Assembly (NCBI RefSeq): GCF_900177385.1 | Contig: NZ_FXBJ01000002.1 | Location: forward strand, 421,001-485,000 | DNA length: 64,000 nt | Direction of reading: 5' to 3' | From: Carnobacterium iners | GTDB lineage: Bacteria > Bacillota > Bacilli > Lactobacillales > Carnobacteriaceae | Shown: positions 47,161 through 56,207 of the stretch, piece after piece | Numbering within the stretch: position 1 is the first letter of the stretch | How the letters are laid out: each line of letters opens with the position of its first letter | The notes under the pieces: generated by a model | The model's input: only the letters and a program-made list of their open reading frames with translations | What the model was told of the DNA's origin: nothing | Databases searched by the model: none | Position numbers and translations under genes: made by a program

Positions 47161-49038
47161 TTAATCATTTTTCACTTCAACCATCTTTTCTCCAAATAGA
47201 GCCATAGCTTCTGTAACGACCTTATCATCCTCTTGTGCAGGTGGGACAAAGTCTTCTAAACTATCCCATTCAGAAGTATCTACTACTGTCTCTAGTTGTT
47301 TTTTAACCGGTTCAAATGATTTTCCCTTTTGCTCTTTTGATTGATCAGGCTTTGAAACTTGCCCAACGTGTGTATTCTCTACTGCTTTATCATCTGATGA
47401 TCGATTTTTGAGTTGCTTGACGTATTGTTCTCTAATGATTGGCCACTGTTCTCCTGGTACAAAAATCATTTGTGGTGCATTGCCTATCAGCCTTTCTAAA
47501 AACTGTTTGACCGCTTCCATTAATTCACTATCATTTGTTGCCTTTTGACACAAGATATCATAGTCGAATGAAACAATTAACCCACTAGGACCTGCTGCAA
47601 CAGGTGTCGAAGCTTTTAACATTGCACGCTGGGTAACAGAGAGCATATTTAATAAATCAGGCCAAACATTTTTCAACTGAGCTAGATTTTCTCTCGTTGC
47701 TTCTTTTAATATACTATAAATAGCTGATGTATTGGGTTTGAATTGATTGTTAGCTGCTTTTTTAGAAACAGATTTCGTTTTTTTGGTCGCTACTTTTGAA
47801 TGTCCACTCACTAGAATAGATTCCATTTGTTTTTTTATTTTTAGGAGTTCATTTTCTAACTCTATTATTTTTTTGTTATCCGAGGGCACAGACGTTTCTT
47901 TTTGATCCAATACTTGTTCATTTGAGGTCGCTGACTCACTTAGATGAGTAATAGCATCTAAGTGAGTTAATCTAACTGTTGCTACTTCTAAATACACATC
48001 AGGGTGATTAGTAAAACGTAGTTCCGTTTGTGTTCCGTTTAAAATAACAATCATTTGATAAAGAGAATCTGCCGAGATTGTCTCACTGAGTTTTTTAAAT
48101 GCGGCATCAACTTTGGCCCCATCTAATAATTCGCTCATTTGGGGAGCCTGTTGATAAACTAGCAAGTCACGACTAAATAAAATTAAGTCTTCTACAAAAC
48201 GCGCTGCATCTTTTCCGTCAGCTAAGATTTCTTGAAGTAAAAACAATCCTTTTTTCGTATCATGTGTTACAACAGCTTCAAAGTATGTCAACATTAATTC
48301 TTGAGTTAAGCTTCCAGTAACACTCATCACATCTTCGATTGTGACAGTATCATCACCAAAAGAAATAGCTTGATCTAAAATACTCAAAGCATCCCGCATT
48401 CCGCCTTCTGCTGCTCGCGCAACAATCGGTAATGCAGCTTCTTCAAATTCAATCTTTTCTTGAGTTAAAATATATCGCATTCGATCAGAAATATCACGCA
48501 CATTGATTCGTTTGAAATCAAATCGCTGTGTTCTAGATATGATTGTTAAAGGAATTTTGTGTGGCTCTGTGGTTGCCAGAATAAAGACAACATTCTTCGG
48601 TGGTTCTTCCAGTGTTTTTAATAAAGCATTGAAAGCCCCAGTTGAGAGCATATGAACTTCATCAATAATATAAATTTTGTAATCTGCGCTAGTTGGTGCA
48701 TATTTAGCTTTATCACGAATATCACGAATTTCTTCGACTCCGTTATTACTAGCAGCATCAATTTCAATTACATCATTTAACTGACCTTTCGTAATCGCTC
48801 TACACGTTTCACACTCATTACATGGTTCTCCATCTTTTAAATAATGACAATTAATGGCTTTAGCGAATATCTTAGCTCCACTTGTTTTACCGGTTCCACG
48901 AGGGCCTGTAAAGAGATAAGCATGACTTGTCTTTTGTTGTATAAGAGCATTTCTCAGTGTTTGTGTAATGGCCTTTTGCCCAGCAACGTCTTGGAACTTT
49001 TGAGGTCGCCATACGCGGTAAAGTGCTTGATAACTCAA
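47161..49038 (-). CDS. dnaX: DNA polymerase III subunits gamma/tau
   Basis: Clamp-loader ATPase. It starts MSYQALYRVWRPQ, with Walker A FTGPRGTGKTS (about residue 45), a zinc module with CHYLKDGEPCNECETC, DEVHMLSTGAFNALLK (Walker B/sensor) and SRTQRFDFKR. The C-terminal part after about residue 390 is Lys/Ser-rich and corresponds to tau. There are 625 residues. The start is TTG with GGGGAG seven bases upstream. It lies just after the SRP RNA. Confidence 0.96.
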   Translation of the reverse strand: MSYQALYRVWRPQKFQDVAGQKAITQTLRNALIQQKTSHAYLFTGPRGTGKTSGAKIFAKAINCHYLKDGEPCNECETCRAITKGQLNDVIEIDAASNNGVEEIRDIRDKAKYAPTSADYKIYIIDEVHMLSTGAFNALLKTLEEPPKNVVFILATTEPHKIPLTIISRTQRFDFKRINVRDISDRMRYILTQEKIEFEEAALPIVARAAEGGMRDALSILDQAISFGDDTVTIEDVMSVTGSLTQELMLTYFEAVVTHDTKKGLFLLQEILADGKDAARFVEDLILFSRDLLVYQQAPQMSELLDGAKVDAAFKKLSETISADSLYQMIVILNGTQTELRFTNHPDVYLEVATVRLTHLDAITHLSESATSNEQVLDQKETSVPSDNKKIIELENELLKIKKQMESILVSGHSKVATKKTKSVSKKAANNQFKPNTSAIYSILKEATRENLAQLKNVWPDLLNMLSVTQRAMLKASTPVAAGPSGLIVSFDYDILCQKATNDSELMEAVKQFLERLIGNAPQMIFVPGEQWPIIREQYVKQLKNRSSDDKAVENTHVGQVSKPDQSKEQKGKSFEPVKKQLETVVDTSEWDSLEDFVPPAQEDDKVVTEAMALFGEKMVEVKND

Positions 49039-49173
49039 TGCTTTTCTCCCCTTCTTAACCCTGTAGTTGCTACTTTTTATTATACGTTATTTGACTCTAA
49101 AATTAAACCACGATCTTCTTCATTATTAAGTAATTTCTAGCTTTAAAAATTAACTTAGCGTTCTTTCAGGCAA

Positions 49174-49212
49174 CAAAAAAAGTTTCTGATTTTAAAAAAT
49201 CAAAAACTTTTT
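49174..49212 (-). terminator. Terminator of the SRP RNA
   Basis: AAAGTTTTTGATTTT/AAAATCAGAAACTTT stem with one mismatch, followed by seven T on the minus strand. Confidence 0.85.
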
Positions 49213-49214
49213 CA

Positions 49215-49320
49215 TTATACTATGTACGTACAGCACATGGACAAGCAAACTTAGTGCTGCTTCCTTCCGGATCTGACACGATTCGTAAGTTCTCCATTGC
49301 CATACGGCCTTGCGGCATCT
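49215..49320 (-). ncRNA. ffs: Signal recognition particle RNA (small, 4.5S-like)
   Basis: On the minus strand the RNA contains GTCAGATCCGGAAGGAAGCA followed by GCACTAAG, the invariant SRP domain IV core that binds Ffh. The ends AGATGCCGCAAGG and the CAGCACATGGACAAGC-complement region can close the rod. A TATAAT box lies directly upstream (49329-49324) and a terminator directly downstream. It is the short form without an Alu domain. The location before dnaX is the usual one. Confidence 0.92.
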
Positions 49321-49495
49321 CTTATTATAACGCAAAGTTTAATTAAAAGCTAGTCCTTTTTAATCCCCTTAACTCTGGAATCTGTTTTTACTTTTAAACC
49401 AATATTCTTAATCTCATGTTTGTATCTATTTTAGGAATTAAGGCTAAACAACTAATGCGTGAATACGCGTACGCTTAAGTAATATAAAAAACTAT

Positions 49496-49529
49496 TGACA
49501 CAGCTAGCGTACTAACCCTATAATACAAG
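49496..49529 (+). promoter_or_regulatory. Promoter 1 with operator 1 of the GntR-ABC operon
   Basis: TTGACA (49496-49501), 18-base spacer, TATAAT (49520-49525), both perfect consensus. The imperfect palindrome GCGTACTAACC/CTATAATACAA (49508-49529) overlaps the -10. Confidence 0.75.
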
Positions 49530-49556
49530 AGGGAAGTCTTATTCAATAACTTTTTT

Positions 49557-49587
49557 TGACATTAGTGTACTAACCTGTTAATACACA
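49557..49587 (+). promoter_or_regulatory. Operator 2, with a second TTGACA
   Basis: TTGACA (49557-49562) then GTGTACTAACC/TGTTAATACAC (49566-49587), a near-perfect palindrome (GTGTAnTAAC half-sites). It repeats the arrangement of the element 60 bases upstream and is the likely site of the GntR regulator encoded next. Confidence 0.72.
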
Positions 49588-49606
49588 AAACTTATAGGAG
49601 GTAGCT

Positions 49607-49999
49607 ATGAATATCCAATTTAATAAGCGAGATCCAATTTACTTACAAGTTGTCCAATACTTTAAACAAGAAATGGCTATTGCTCACTTAAAGCCTGGTC
49701 AAGAAATTCCATCGAGACGAGATCTCGCAAATCAATTAAAAATTAATCCTAATACTGCTCAAAAAGCCTACAAAGAAATGGAAAATAGTGGATTGATTTA
49801 TACTGAAGGTAATTTGCCCAGTAGAATCACTGAAGACAGTAATGTATTAAAAAATGTTCGCAAAGAATTACTCGACGAAGCTACAGATCATTTTATTGTA
49901 GCAATCAAACCTATCCAAGTACCACTAGATGAGCTTGTTGATTTAGTTAAAAAAAAATACATTCAGGCCTCAAAAGATAAGGAGGATTCACATGATTGA
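49607..49999 (+). CDS. GntR family regulator, YtrA subfamily
   Basis: A 130-residue repressor. The N-terminal winged helix-turn-helix has PIYLQVVQYFKQEMA, GQEIPSRRDLANQLKINPNTAQKAYKEME and GLIYTEG (quoted in parts), the typical GntR DNA-binding domain. The short C-terminus (about 50 residues) is of YtrA type, which regulates adjacent ABC transporter operons. AGGAGG lies before the ATG. It overlaps the ATPase gene by eight bases. It probably binds the GTGTAnTAAC palindromes in its own promoter region. Confidence 0.92.
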   Translation: MNIQFNKRDPIYLQVVQYFKQEMAIAHLKPGQEIPSRRDLANQLKINPNTAQKAYKEMENSGLIYTEGNLPSRITEDSNVLKNVRKELLDEATDHFIVAIKPIQVPLDELVDLVKKKYIQASKDKEDSHD

Positions 50000-50681
50000 A
50001 GTTAAAAATATTACTAAAAAGTTCGGTAAGAAGAAGATTTTAAAAGGGTTATCTTTTACTGCTAAAAAGGGAGAAATCACTTGTTTGATTGGAATCAATG
50101 GTGCCGGTAAAACGACTGCTTTAAATGCAATCATGAATTTAACTCCTTTAACTAGCGGTGAAATTTTAATAGACGGCAAAAAATTAACTAAAGAAAGTTA
50201 TCAAACGATTGCATTTATCCCAGATACAATCGCTATGCTTTCACAGATGACGATTAAACAAGCCATGCAATTTATGAAAGATTTTTACACAACTTGGAAT
50301 CAAGAACGAGCAAATGATTTACTTGATTTTTTTCAATTAACTGAAACAGAAAAAATTACTACTCTTTCAAAAGGTAATACAGCTAAAATTAATTTGATGT
50401 TAGGTTTAGCTTTAGATGTTGATTACCTATTAATGGATGAACCTTTTTCAGGAATTGATATTTTTAGCCGCGAACAAATCACAAATGTCTTTACCAGTCA
50501 CTTGATTGAGGATCGTGGTGTGCTCATCACGACTCATGAAATTAATGATATCGAGCATTTAATTGATAAAGTTATCCTAATAGATGATGGCATCGTAGTG
50601 AAAGATTTTAACGCTGAAGAAATGCGTGAGCAAGAAGAAAAATCAATTATTGATGTTATGCGGGAGGTCTATGTAAAATGA
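49992..50681 (+). CDS. ABC transporter ATP-binding protein
   Basis: A 229-residue ATPase. Walker A GINGAGKTTALNA is at about residues 35-47, signature region LSKGNTAKINL (SKGN variant), Walker B YLLMDEPFSGID, and H-loop TTHEI. GGAGG precedes the ATG. It is coupled by overlap both to the GntR gene and to the next permease gene (overlap 4 bases), as in YtrA-type operons responding to cell-wall antibiotics or other signals; the inducer is unknown. Confidence 0.92.
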   Translation: MIEVKNITKKFGKKKILKGLSFTAKKGEITCLIGINGAGKTTALNAIMNLTPLTSGEILIDGKKLTKESYQTIAFIPDTIAMLSQMTIKQAMQFMKDFYTTWNQERANDLLDFFQLTETEKITTLSKGNTAKINLMLGLALDVDYLLMDEPFSGIDIFSREQITNVFTSHLIEDRGVLITTHEINDIEHLIDKVILIDDGIVVKDFNAEEMREQEEKSIIDVMREVYVK

Positions 50682-51511
50682 AAAACTATCTAAAACTCGT
50701 TTACTTTGAACTAAATCGATTTATAAAAATTTATATGGCCTTAATCGTTGTAACTGTTATTTCACAATTTACAGGAGTTTTTTTACAATCACGTAATTAT
50801 GTCGCTACTGTTAGTCAAACCCTACAACAAGAATCTCTTTCTATAAAAGACTATTTTGCTAGCTATCCTCCATTAACATTCATTAACGTAACCCTTAGTG
50901 GCTGGTTTATCATTCCTATTATTTTTAGTGCCGCTGCTTTAGTATTTTATAGCTTTTTTATTTGGTATCGTGATTGGTTTGGAAAAAATGCTTTCATTTA
51001 TCGTCTCTTGATGCTACCAACAGACCGGATCAATTTATTTTTTTCTAAATTAACCGCTATAATTTTAATGGTATTAGGCTTAGTGGCTACTCAATTAATA
51101 TTGATTCCATTTGAATCTGCTCTGTTTAATCAGTTGCTACCCGACTATCTGAGATACGATCTTTCAACTCAAACCATTATTTCTTCTTCAGAATATCTAT
51201 CGGTTTTATTTCCTAATTCATTTATCCAATTTTTAATTCATTACGGATTGGGCTTACTTGTATTAATTGTTTTATTCACAATTATCTTATTTGAAAGAAG
51301 TTTTCATCTGAAAGGGCTTGTATTTGGTGGCCTATTCGGTGCAGGAATGCTCATTTTAATGCTTTCTCCTTTTATTATCCAGGCTAAACTAAACCCTCAT
51401 TACCTTTATCCCATTGAAATCTTTGCCATTGAATTATTCTTAGGACTAACGATTTCTATTTTTTCTATTTGGGTAAGCTATTATTTATTAAATAAAAAAA
51501 TTACAGTCTAA
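50678..51511 (+). CDS. ABC transporter permease
   Basis: A 277-residue membrane protein with about six hydrophobic segments, starting MKNYLKLVYFELNRFIKIY. There is a large outside loop between the first two helices (about residues 40-75). Its ATG overlaps the ATPase stop. It is the membrane partner of the preceding ATPase. The substrate is unknown. Confidence 0.88.
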   Translation: MKNYLKLVYFELNRFIKIYMALIVVTVISQFTGVFLQSRNYVATVSQTLQQESLSIKDYFASYPPLTFINVTLSGWFIIPIIFSAAALVFYSFFIWYRDWFGKNAFIYRLLMLPTDRINLFFSKLTAIILMVLGLVATQLILIPFESALFNQLLPDYLRYDLSTQTIISSSEYLSVLFPNSFIQFLIHYGLGLLVLIVLFTIILFERSFHLKGLVFGGLFGAGMLILMLSPFIIQAKLNPHYLYPIEIFAIELFLGLTISIFSIWVSYYLLNKKITV

Positions 51512-51530
51512 TTAAAGGAGGCCAACAACA

Positions 51531-52793
51531 GTGAAACGCTATTGGAAACTATCTACATTTATCCTCATTATTATCTTAACTATTGGTATCTTTTATCTTA
51601 AACCACTTTTTTCACATAATGAATACCCTGATTTTACTATTAAAACAATAAAAGGAGATTCTACAGAAATAAAAGATTTAACGTTACAAGGTTATTATTC
51701 TCCCGATTCTAAATTACAATCAAATTTTAGTACTATGTACTCTGAAAAAACATTCTCTTTAAGTCATGACCAAACTATATATGATGGACAGCAATCCTTT
51801 TTTAGCCAACTCTCTTATTTAGATAGTTTTTCTCCACTCAATCGCTTGCAAAAAGAACATAAGCACTTTATCCGCGGAAAAAATTTACAGTTACAAAACT
51901 TTTTCGAAGATGATTCTTTTATCGTTTACGTTAATCTTGACCAAGAATATCTTGATAAAAGTTCTGGAAAAAGATTTTTTGATATTAGTCTATTAAATAA
52001 AAAAACAGATGAACAGTTATCTTATAAAATCGATCTACCTGAAAAAAAAGACTATCAATATGTTGGTATTCAAAAAATACAAATTATAAATAGCAGTCTT
52101 AGTGTTGTTACGAGAAATGAGCTTTCACAAACAAATAACCAAGACTACCAAGAAGAATTACAAGAGTACCATATTTATCAGCTAGATCTTGGCAATCAAA
52201 AAGTAGCTACAGATAATTTGATTTCTTTTGAAAAAAATCCATCCTCTAGTGAGTTGACTCGAGTCGAGTTACTATCTGAAACCCAACTAGACCAAACATC
52301 CGATGATTTAATTTTCTGCTTATTTCATGATCAACCAATCAATGAACAAGATGAATCAGCGTCTTTAGATTCTCGTTCTAGAATACTTGATTATGAATTA
52401 GTTCACTATAAAATTAGTACAAATGAGTCTAAAAAAATCCCTTTACCTAAAGAATTTAGCACGTTAAATTCAGCTGTCATTTCCGATAAAAAAACTCTCT
52501 ATTCTTATTACTTTATTGATAAGAAACTAACTATATATACTACAACTTTGAGTAAACCAAATGAATCATCCAAGCTAGTAATAGACTTACCTGTTTTGGA
52601 AGATTCAATAGAATGGGAAAGTATAAAAAATAATAAACTTTATCTAGTCTCTGCAACGAAAGAATCTCCCTTAAAAAAGAAACTGTCAATCTACCACTTA
52701 ACTGATGGAGAGCTTATCTATGAAGGTTCTATTGAGCCAACTGCTGATAATACATTGACCAAGAAAAATAATTTAACCTTTGATAATGAATAA
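51531..52793 (+). CDS. Membrane-anchored extracellular protein, unknown
   Basis: A 420-residue protein with one N-terminal membrane helix (about residues 7-25: STFILIIILTIGIFYLKPL) and no lipobox, then a large polar domain expected outside the cell. The domain is rich in repeated short beta-strand-like stretches separated by Ser/Asp/Lys turns, which could form a propeller, but I cannot show repeats. AAAGGAGG precedes the start. It is the fourth gene of the GntR-ABC operon, so it probably serves the transporter, perhaps as sensor or substrate-binding part. I do not recognise the family. Confidence 0.82.
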   Translation: MKRYWKLSTFILIIILTIGIFYLKPLFSHNEYPDFTIKTIKGDSTEIKDLTLQGYYSPDSKLQSNFSTMYSEKTFSLSHDQTIYDGQQSFFSQLSYLDSFSPLNRLQKEHKHFIRGKNLQLQNFFEDDSFIVYVNLDQEYLDKSSGKRFFDISLLNKKTDEQLSYKIDLPEKKDYQYVGIQKIQIINSSLSVVTRNELSQTNNQDYQEELQEYHIYQLDLGNQKVATDNLISFEKNPSSSELTRVELLSETQLDQTSDDLIFCLFHDQPINEQDESASLDSRSRILDYELVHYKISTNESKKIPLPKEFSTLNSAVISDKKTLYSYYFIDKKLTIYTTTLSKPNESSKLVIDLPVLEDSIEWESIKNNKLYLVSATKESPLKKKLSIYHLTDGELIYEGSIEPTADNTLTKKNNLTFDNE

Positions 52794-52839
52794 ACAGACT
52801 AAAAAAAGAAGCCAATGGCTTCTTTTTTTAGTCTGTTTA
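52791..52839. terminator. Long perfect bidirectional terminator
   Basis: TAAACAGACTAAAAAAAGAAGCC and its exact complement with a three-base loop (23 pairs). It includes the stop codon of the upstream gene and lies just before the guaC stop on the other strand. Confidence 0.93.
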
Positions 52840-52840
52840 T

Positions 52841-53815
52841 TTAACGATCTCCATTAAAAATAGAGTTTTTTACAACGACATAATTTACTTTGCGAAGTGC
52901 TTCAAGATCCTTACCACCTGCATAGGAGATTGAAGATTGTAAGTCTTGCTGCATCTCTAACAAGGTGTTTGAGATATCTCCTTTTGGTGAAACCATAATC
53001 TTTTTACCTTCAACGTTTTTATGCTCACCTTTTTGAAATTCAGAAGCACTGCCATAATATTCTTTGTACATTTTTCCATCAATTTCAAGTGCTTCACCTG
53101 GAGACTGATCATGCCCTGAAAAAACAGAGCCAATCATCACCATTGTTGCTCCAAAACGAATAGATTTAGCAATATCGCCATTGTGTCGTATCCCGCCATC
53201 AGCAATTATCGGTTTACGAGCAGCTGTTGAACACCAACGTAGTGCAGCTAATTGCCATCCGCCTGTTCCAAAGCCTGTTTTCAACTTAGTAATACAAACC
53301 TTTCCTGGGCCAATTCCTACTTTTGTAGCATCTGCTCCTGCATTTTCTAATTCACGTACAGCTTCTGGTGTTCCTACATTTCCAGCAATTAAGAAAGTGG
53401 TTGGTAGCTGCTTTTTAATATAACGAATCATATTAATGACTAAATCAGAGTGACCATGTGCAATATCAATTGTAATATATTCAGGTATAATTTCTTGTCC
53501 AGCTAACTCTTTAATAAAATCATATTCTGTTTCTTTTACCCCAACGCTGATAGAAGCAAATAATCCTCTTTCATGCATGTCGATTATGAATAGTTGACGT
53601 TTTTCTTCTTCAAAACGGTGCATCACATAAAAATAGTCATTCTCTGCAAACCAAATGGCTAATCCTTCATCAATTACGGTCTGCATATTCGCTGCAACAA
53701 CAGGTACTTTAAATGTATGATTGCCTAATGTCACGCTTGTATCGCATTCTGTTCTACTTCGAACAATGCTTTTATTGGGAATCAATTGGATGTCTTCATA
53801 ATCAAAAACTTTCAT
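52841..53815 (-). CDS. guaC: GMP reductase
   Basis: NADPH-dependent deamination of GMP to IMP for purine interconversion. It is an IMPDH-fold enzyme of 324 residues. The start [15 protein letters not shown] and [21 protein letters not shown] (in part), with the catalytic Cys in KVCITK, separate GuaC from IMP dehydrogenase; no CBS domains are present. GAGG lies 11 bases before the ATG. PurR-box-like sequences upstream suggest purine control. Confidence 0.94.
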   Translation of the reverse strand: MKVFDYEDIQLIPNKSIVRSRTECDTSVTLGNHTFKVPVVAANMQTVIDEGLAIWFAENDYFYVMHRFEEEKRQLFIIDMHERGLFASISVGVKETEYDFIKELAGQEIIPEYITIDIAHGHSDLVINMIRYIKKQLPTTFLIAGNVGTPEAVRELENAGADATKVGIGPGKVCITKLKTGFGTGGWQLAALRWCSTAARKPIIADGGIRHNGDIAKSIRFGATMVMIGSVFSGHDQSPGEALEIDGKMYKEYYGSASEFQKGEHKNVEGKKIMVSPKGDISNTLLEMQQDLQSSISYAGGKDLEALRKVNYVVVKNSIFNGDR

Positions 53816-53882
53816 TCGCTTGAAAACCTCTTTCTCTTCTTTATTGTCTATTCATTTAAACTATTCTTATTTTTCATGCTCT

Positions 53883-53928
53883 ATAAACGAACATTAGAAT
53901 CTTTGTATTTTTAAATAGTTCGTCCATT
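53883..53928 (-). promoter_or_regulatory. Pair of PurR-box-like sites upstream of guaC
   Basis: ATAAACGAACATTA (53883-53896) and its inverted relative ATAGTTCGTCCATT (53915-53928), 18 bases apart. Both contain the CGAAC core of Firmicute PurR boxes in opposite orientation, 70-110 bases before the guaC start. Bacillus guaC belongs to the PurR regulon. Confidence 0.5.
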
Positions 53929-54185
53929 GACTAATTTACCGTATTTTTTTTTATTTGTCAAAGCCTATTCTATTTTTAAAAAATAATTTTCTCTTTCTCC
54001 TATTATTAAAATAAAGAGAGAAAGAGAATTAATTAATAATTTTTATTTAAAAAAAGCTCTATTATTCTTAGTATAGTAACTAAAAATAACAGAACTTTTC
54101 AACCGGTTAGCCGATGACTGCTTAACCTCTCTAAAGAAACCAATAAATCACTCTTATCTTCTTTTCATAATAAAGATATTACTAT
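53929..54185. other. Gap between guaC and the CDF gene
   Basis: AT-rich, with the terminator at 53980-54028 and otherwise no ORF or RNA gene that I can support. Confidence 0.4.
53980..54028 (-). terminator. Hairpin downstream of the CDF transporter gene
   Basis: TTCTCTTTCTC/GAGAAAGAGAA stem with an 18-base loop, followed on the minus strand by AATTATTTTTT. It lies about 160 bases beyond the stop. Confidence 0.6.
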
Positions 54186-55070
54186 TTATTTACTTTTATT
54201 CATTTGATCTGGCTCAACGTGAACATCAATGTCAATTATGCCATATGATTCTCTCAATATCCGTTCTACATTTTCTGTGATTTGATGACCTTCAAGTACA
54301 GTTAATGTTGCATCAACTAAAATAGTTACATCTACATAGACATTTGCACCATATTTGCGTGCTTTAATATCTTTAACTGAAAGGACATTTGGTAAACTCA
54401 GAATACGCTTTTTATATTCACCTAAATCTGTCGTATTAAATCCATCAGATAGCGAGAATGCGCTATCACTAAAAATCTCTATACCTGTCTTAATAATGAT
54501 AATAGATACAATGATTGCCATCACACCATCCATCCAGATATATCCCAACATTGATCCAATAATAGCAATCGTTGTTCCTAAACTAGTTAGAGCATCGCTT
54601 AAGTTATCTTTAGCAACCGCTTTTAATCCATCACTATTTATCTTTTTTGCAAGTTTTAAATTATAAAAATATACACCCATCATAATGATAGCACCCACAA
54701 ACCCTATGAATCCTGTTATTTTTTCCGGCGGGATATTTCCTCCATCAATTATTCGGTTAAAACTAGAATAAAAGACTTGAATTCCTACAAATAGCATCAC
54801 AAAAGAAGTGATTAGACTAGCTATTGTTTCTGCTTTCCAATGGCCATAAGGGTGGTCATCATCTGCAGGTCTTCGAGCTAATTTCAATCCAACTAAAACA
54901 GCTAAGGAAGAGAAAACATCGGTTAAATTATTTAGTCCATCTGCTCTTAATGCAGCAGATTGGTAAGTAACCCCAACAAATATTTTAATTAAAGAGAGGA
55001 AAATATATGCTACAATACTTACTATTGCTCCTTTTTCAGCTCTTTTTAATTCTTCGTAACGATCTTGCAT
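54186..55070 (-). CDS. Cation diffusion facilitator (CDF) transporter
   Basis: A 294-residue membrane antiporter exporting divalent metals in exchange for protons. Six helices are followed by a cytoplasmic domain. The transport-site residues are in DGLNNLTDVFSS and DNLSDALTSL (N/D...D pattern instead of H...D), and DDDHPYGHWKAE is the family loop. Asn and Asp at the first site, in place of His, fits manganese- or iron-type CDFs (MntE/FieF) better than zinc, but this is inference. AGGGGAG precedes the ATG. Confidence 0.88.
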   Translation of the reverse strand: MQDRYEELKRAEKGAIVSIVAYIFLSLIKIFVGVTYQSAALRADGLNNLTDVFSSLAVLVGLKLARRPADDDHPYGHWKAETIASLITSFVMLFVGIQVFYSSFNRIIDGGNIPPEKITGFIGFVGAIIMMGVYFYNLKLAKKINSDGLKAVAKDNLSDALTSLGTTIAIIGSMLGYIWMDGVMAIIVSIIIIKTGIEIFSDSAFSLSDGFNTTDLGEYKKRILSLPNVLSVKDIKARKYGANVYVDVTILVDATLTVLEGHQITENVERILRESYGIIDIDVHVEPDQMNKSK

Positions 55071-55367
55071 GTCAAATCTCCCCTCTTTAACTTGTTTAAT
55101 AAGTATATTTAGATTTTATCCTTAAATACAACTTCTAAACAGTCTTCTATTTTATACTCCATACAAAAGAAAAATAACCGTTTCTTTTGCTTTCATTATG
55201 TAAAAATACAGTTTAAAACATGAATTATATTCTATCACCATAACCGTTTTGGTACAAGATAAGTTTAATTTTTAAAATCAGTTAAAACTAATGTAGCTAA
55301 ACAGCTATCTTGTTTTTATGTTAAAATAATAACAGTTTACTATATTCTATAGAATGGAGTGTTCCTC
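55071..55367. other. Divergent gap between the CDF gene and proC
   Basis: About 297 AT-rich bases. TGTTAAAAT near 55318-55327 is a possible extended -10 for proC. No ORF or RNA gene recognised. Confidence 0.4.
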
Positions 55368-56180
55368 ATGAAAGTTGGATTTATTGGTATAGGAAATATG
55401 GCTAACGCTATTATTAAAGGTATGATTGAAAAAAAATATATGAATAGCGAAGAAATTTACATCTCTAGCCGAACAAAAGAAAAATTAACTGATTTCGCAT
55501 CCGAAACAAAAACGACTATTTGCTCTTCAAATGAAGAATTAATTGCTAGCGTAGATATTGTCGTTTTAGCGGTTAAGCCAAATGTGCTTGCAGAAATACT
55601 GCCTGATTTAAGCTCAGCAATTAAAAAGTATCAGCCTTTATTGGTTTCAATTGCTGCTGGAACATCACTTAAAAAATTATCTCATCTAATCGGAATAAAC
55701 TCTACTAATCCTATTATCCGAGTCATGCCAAACTTAAATTCTGTTATCGGCGAAGGCATGACTGCTATTTGCGGGAATACTTTTTCATCCATTGAACAAA
55801 TTCAGTATATAATAGGTATGTTTAAATCTATTGGTGAAGCTATTGAGTTAGAGGAAAAAGATTTTAGTACATTCATTGCTATTGCAGGTAGTTCGCCAGC
55901 ATATACTTTTCTCTTCATTGATTCACTAGCTCGTGGAGCTGTTAAGAACGGTATGCCTAAAAAACTAGCTACAAAAATTGCGGCGCAAGCTGTTTTAGGT
56001 AGTGCAAAGTTAGTGCTAGAAAGTGATCAATCTCCTTGGAACTTAATAGATCAAGTTTCTTCACCTGGTGGTACAACCGTTGCAGGAATTGTTGCTTTGG
56101 AGAATGAAGGATTTATTTCGACTGTTATTAAGGGTGTTGATGCTACTATTGCAAAAGATCGAGAATTATTAAACGACTAA
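55368..56180 (+). CDS. proC: Pyrroline-5-carboxylate reductase
   Basis: Last step of proline synthesis, reducing pyrroline-5-carboxylate with NAD(P)H. It starts MKVGFIGIGNMANAIIKG with the dinucleotide-binding glycines and has IRVMPNLNSVIGEGMTAI and SSPGGTTVAGIVALE, the conserved active-site end. There are 270 residues. The ATG at 55368 has GGAG eight bases upstream; a GTG three codons earlier is less likely. It is separated by 22 kb from proBA. Confidence 0.95.
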   Translation: MKVGFIGIGNMANAIIKGMIEKKYMNSEEIYISSRTKEKLTDFASETKTTICSSNEELIASVDIVVLAVKPNVLAEILPDLSSAIKKYQPLLVSIAAGTSLKKLSHLIGINSTNPIIRVMPNLNSVIGEGMTAICGNTFSSIEQIQYIIGMFKSIGEAIELEEKDFSTFIAIAGSSPAYTFLFIDSLARGAVKNGMPKKLATKIAAQAVLGSAKLVLESDQSPWNLIDQVSSPGGTTVAGIVALENEGFISTVIKGVDATIAKDRELLND

Positions 56181-56207
56181 ATTCTTTTTCAAACTTTCTT
56201 TATCTTA

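Noticed and set aside
47770-47790. A-rich run in dnaX as a programmed frameshift site
   Set aside because: The in-frame context is C-AAA-AAA-A, which lacks the proper slippery heptamer, and I see no upstream ribosome-like stimulator or strong downstream hairpin; evidence is too weak.
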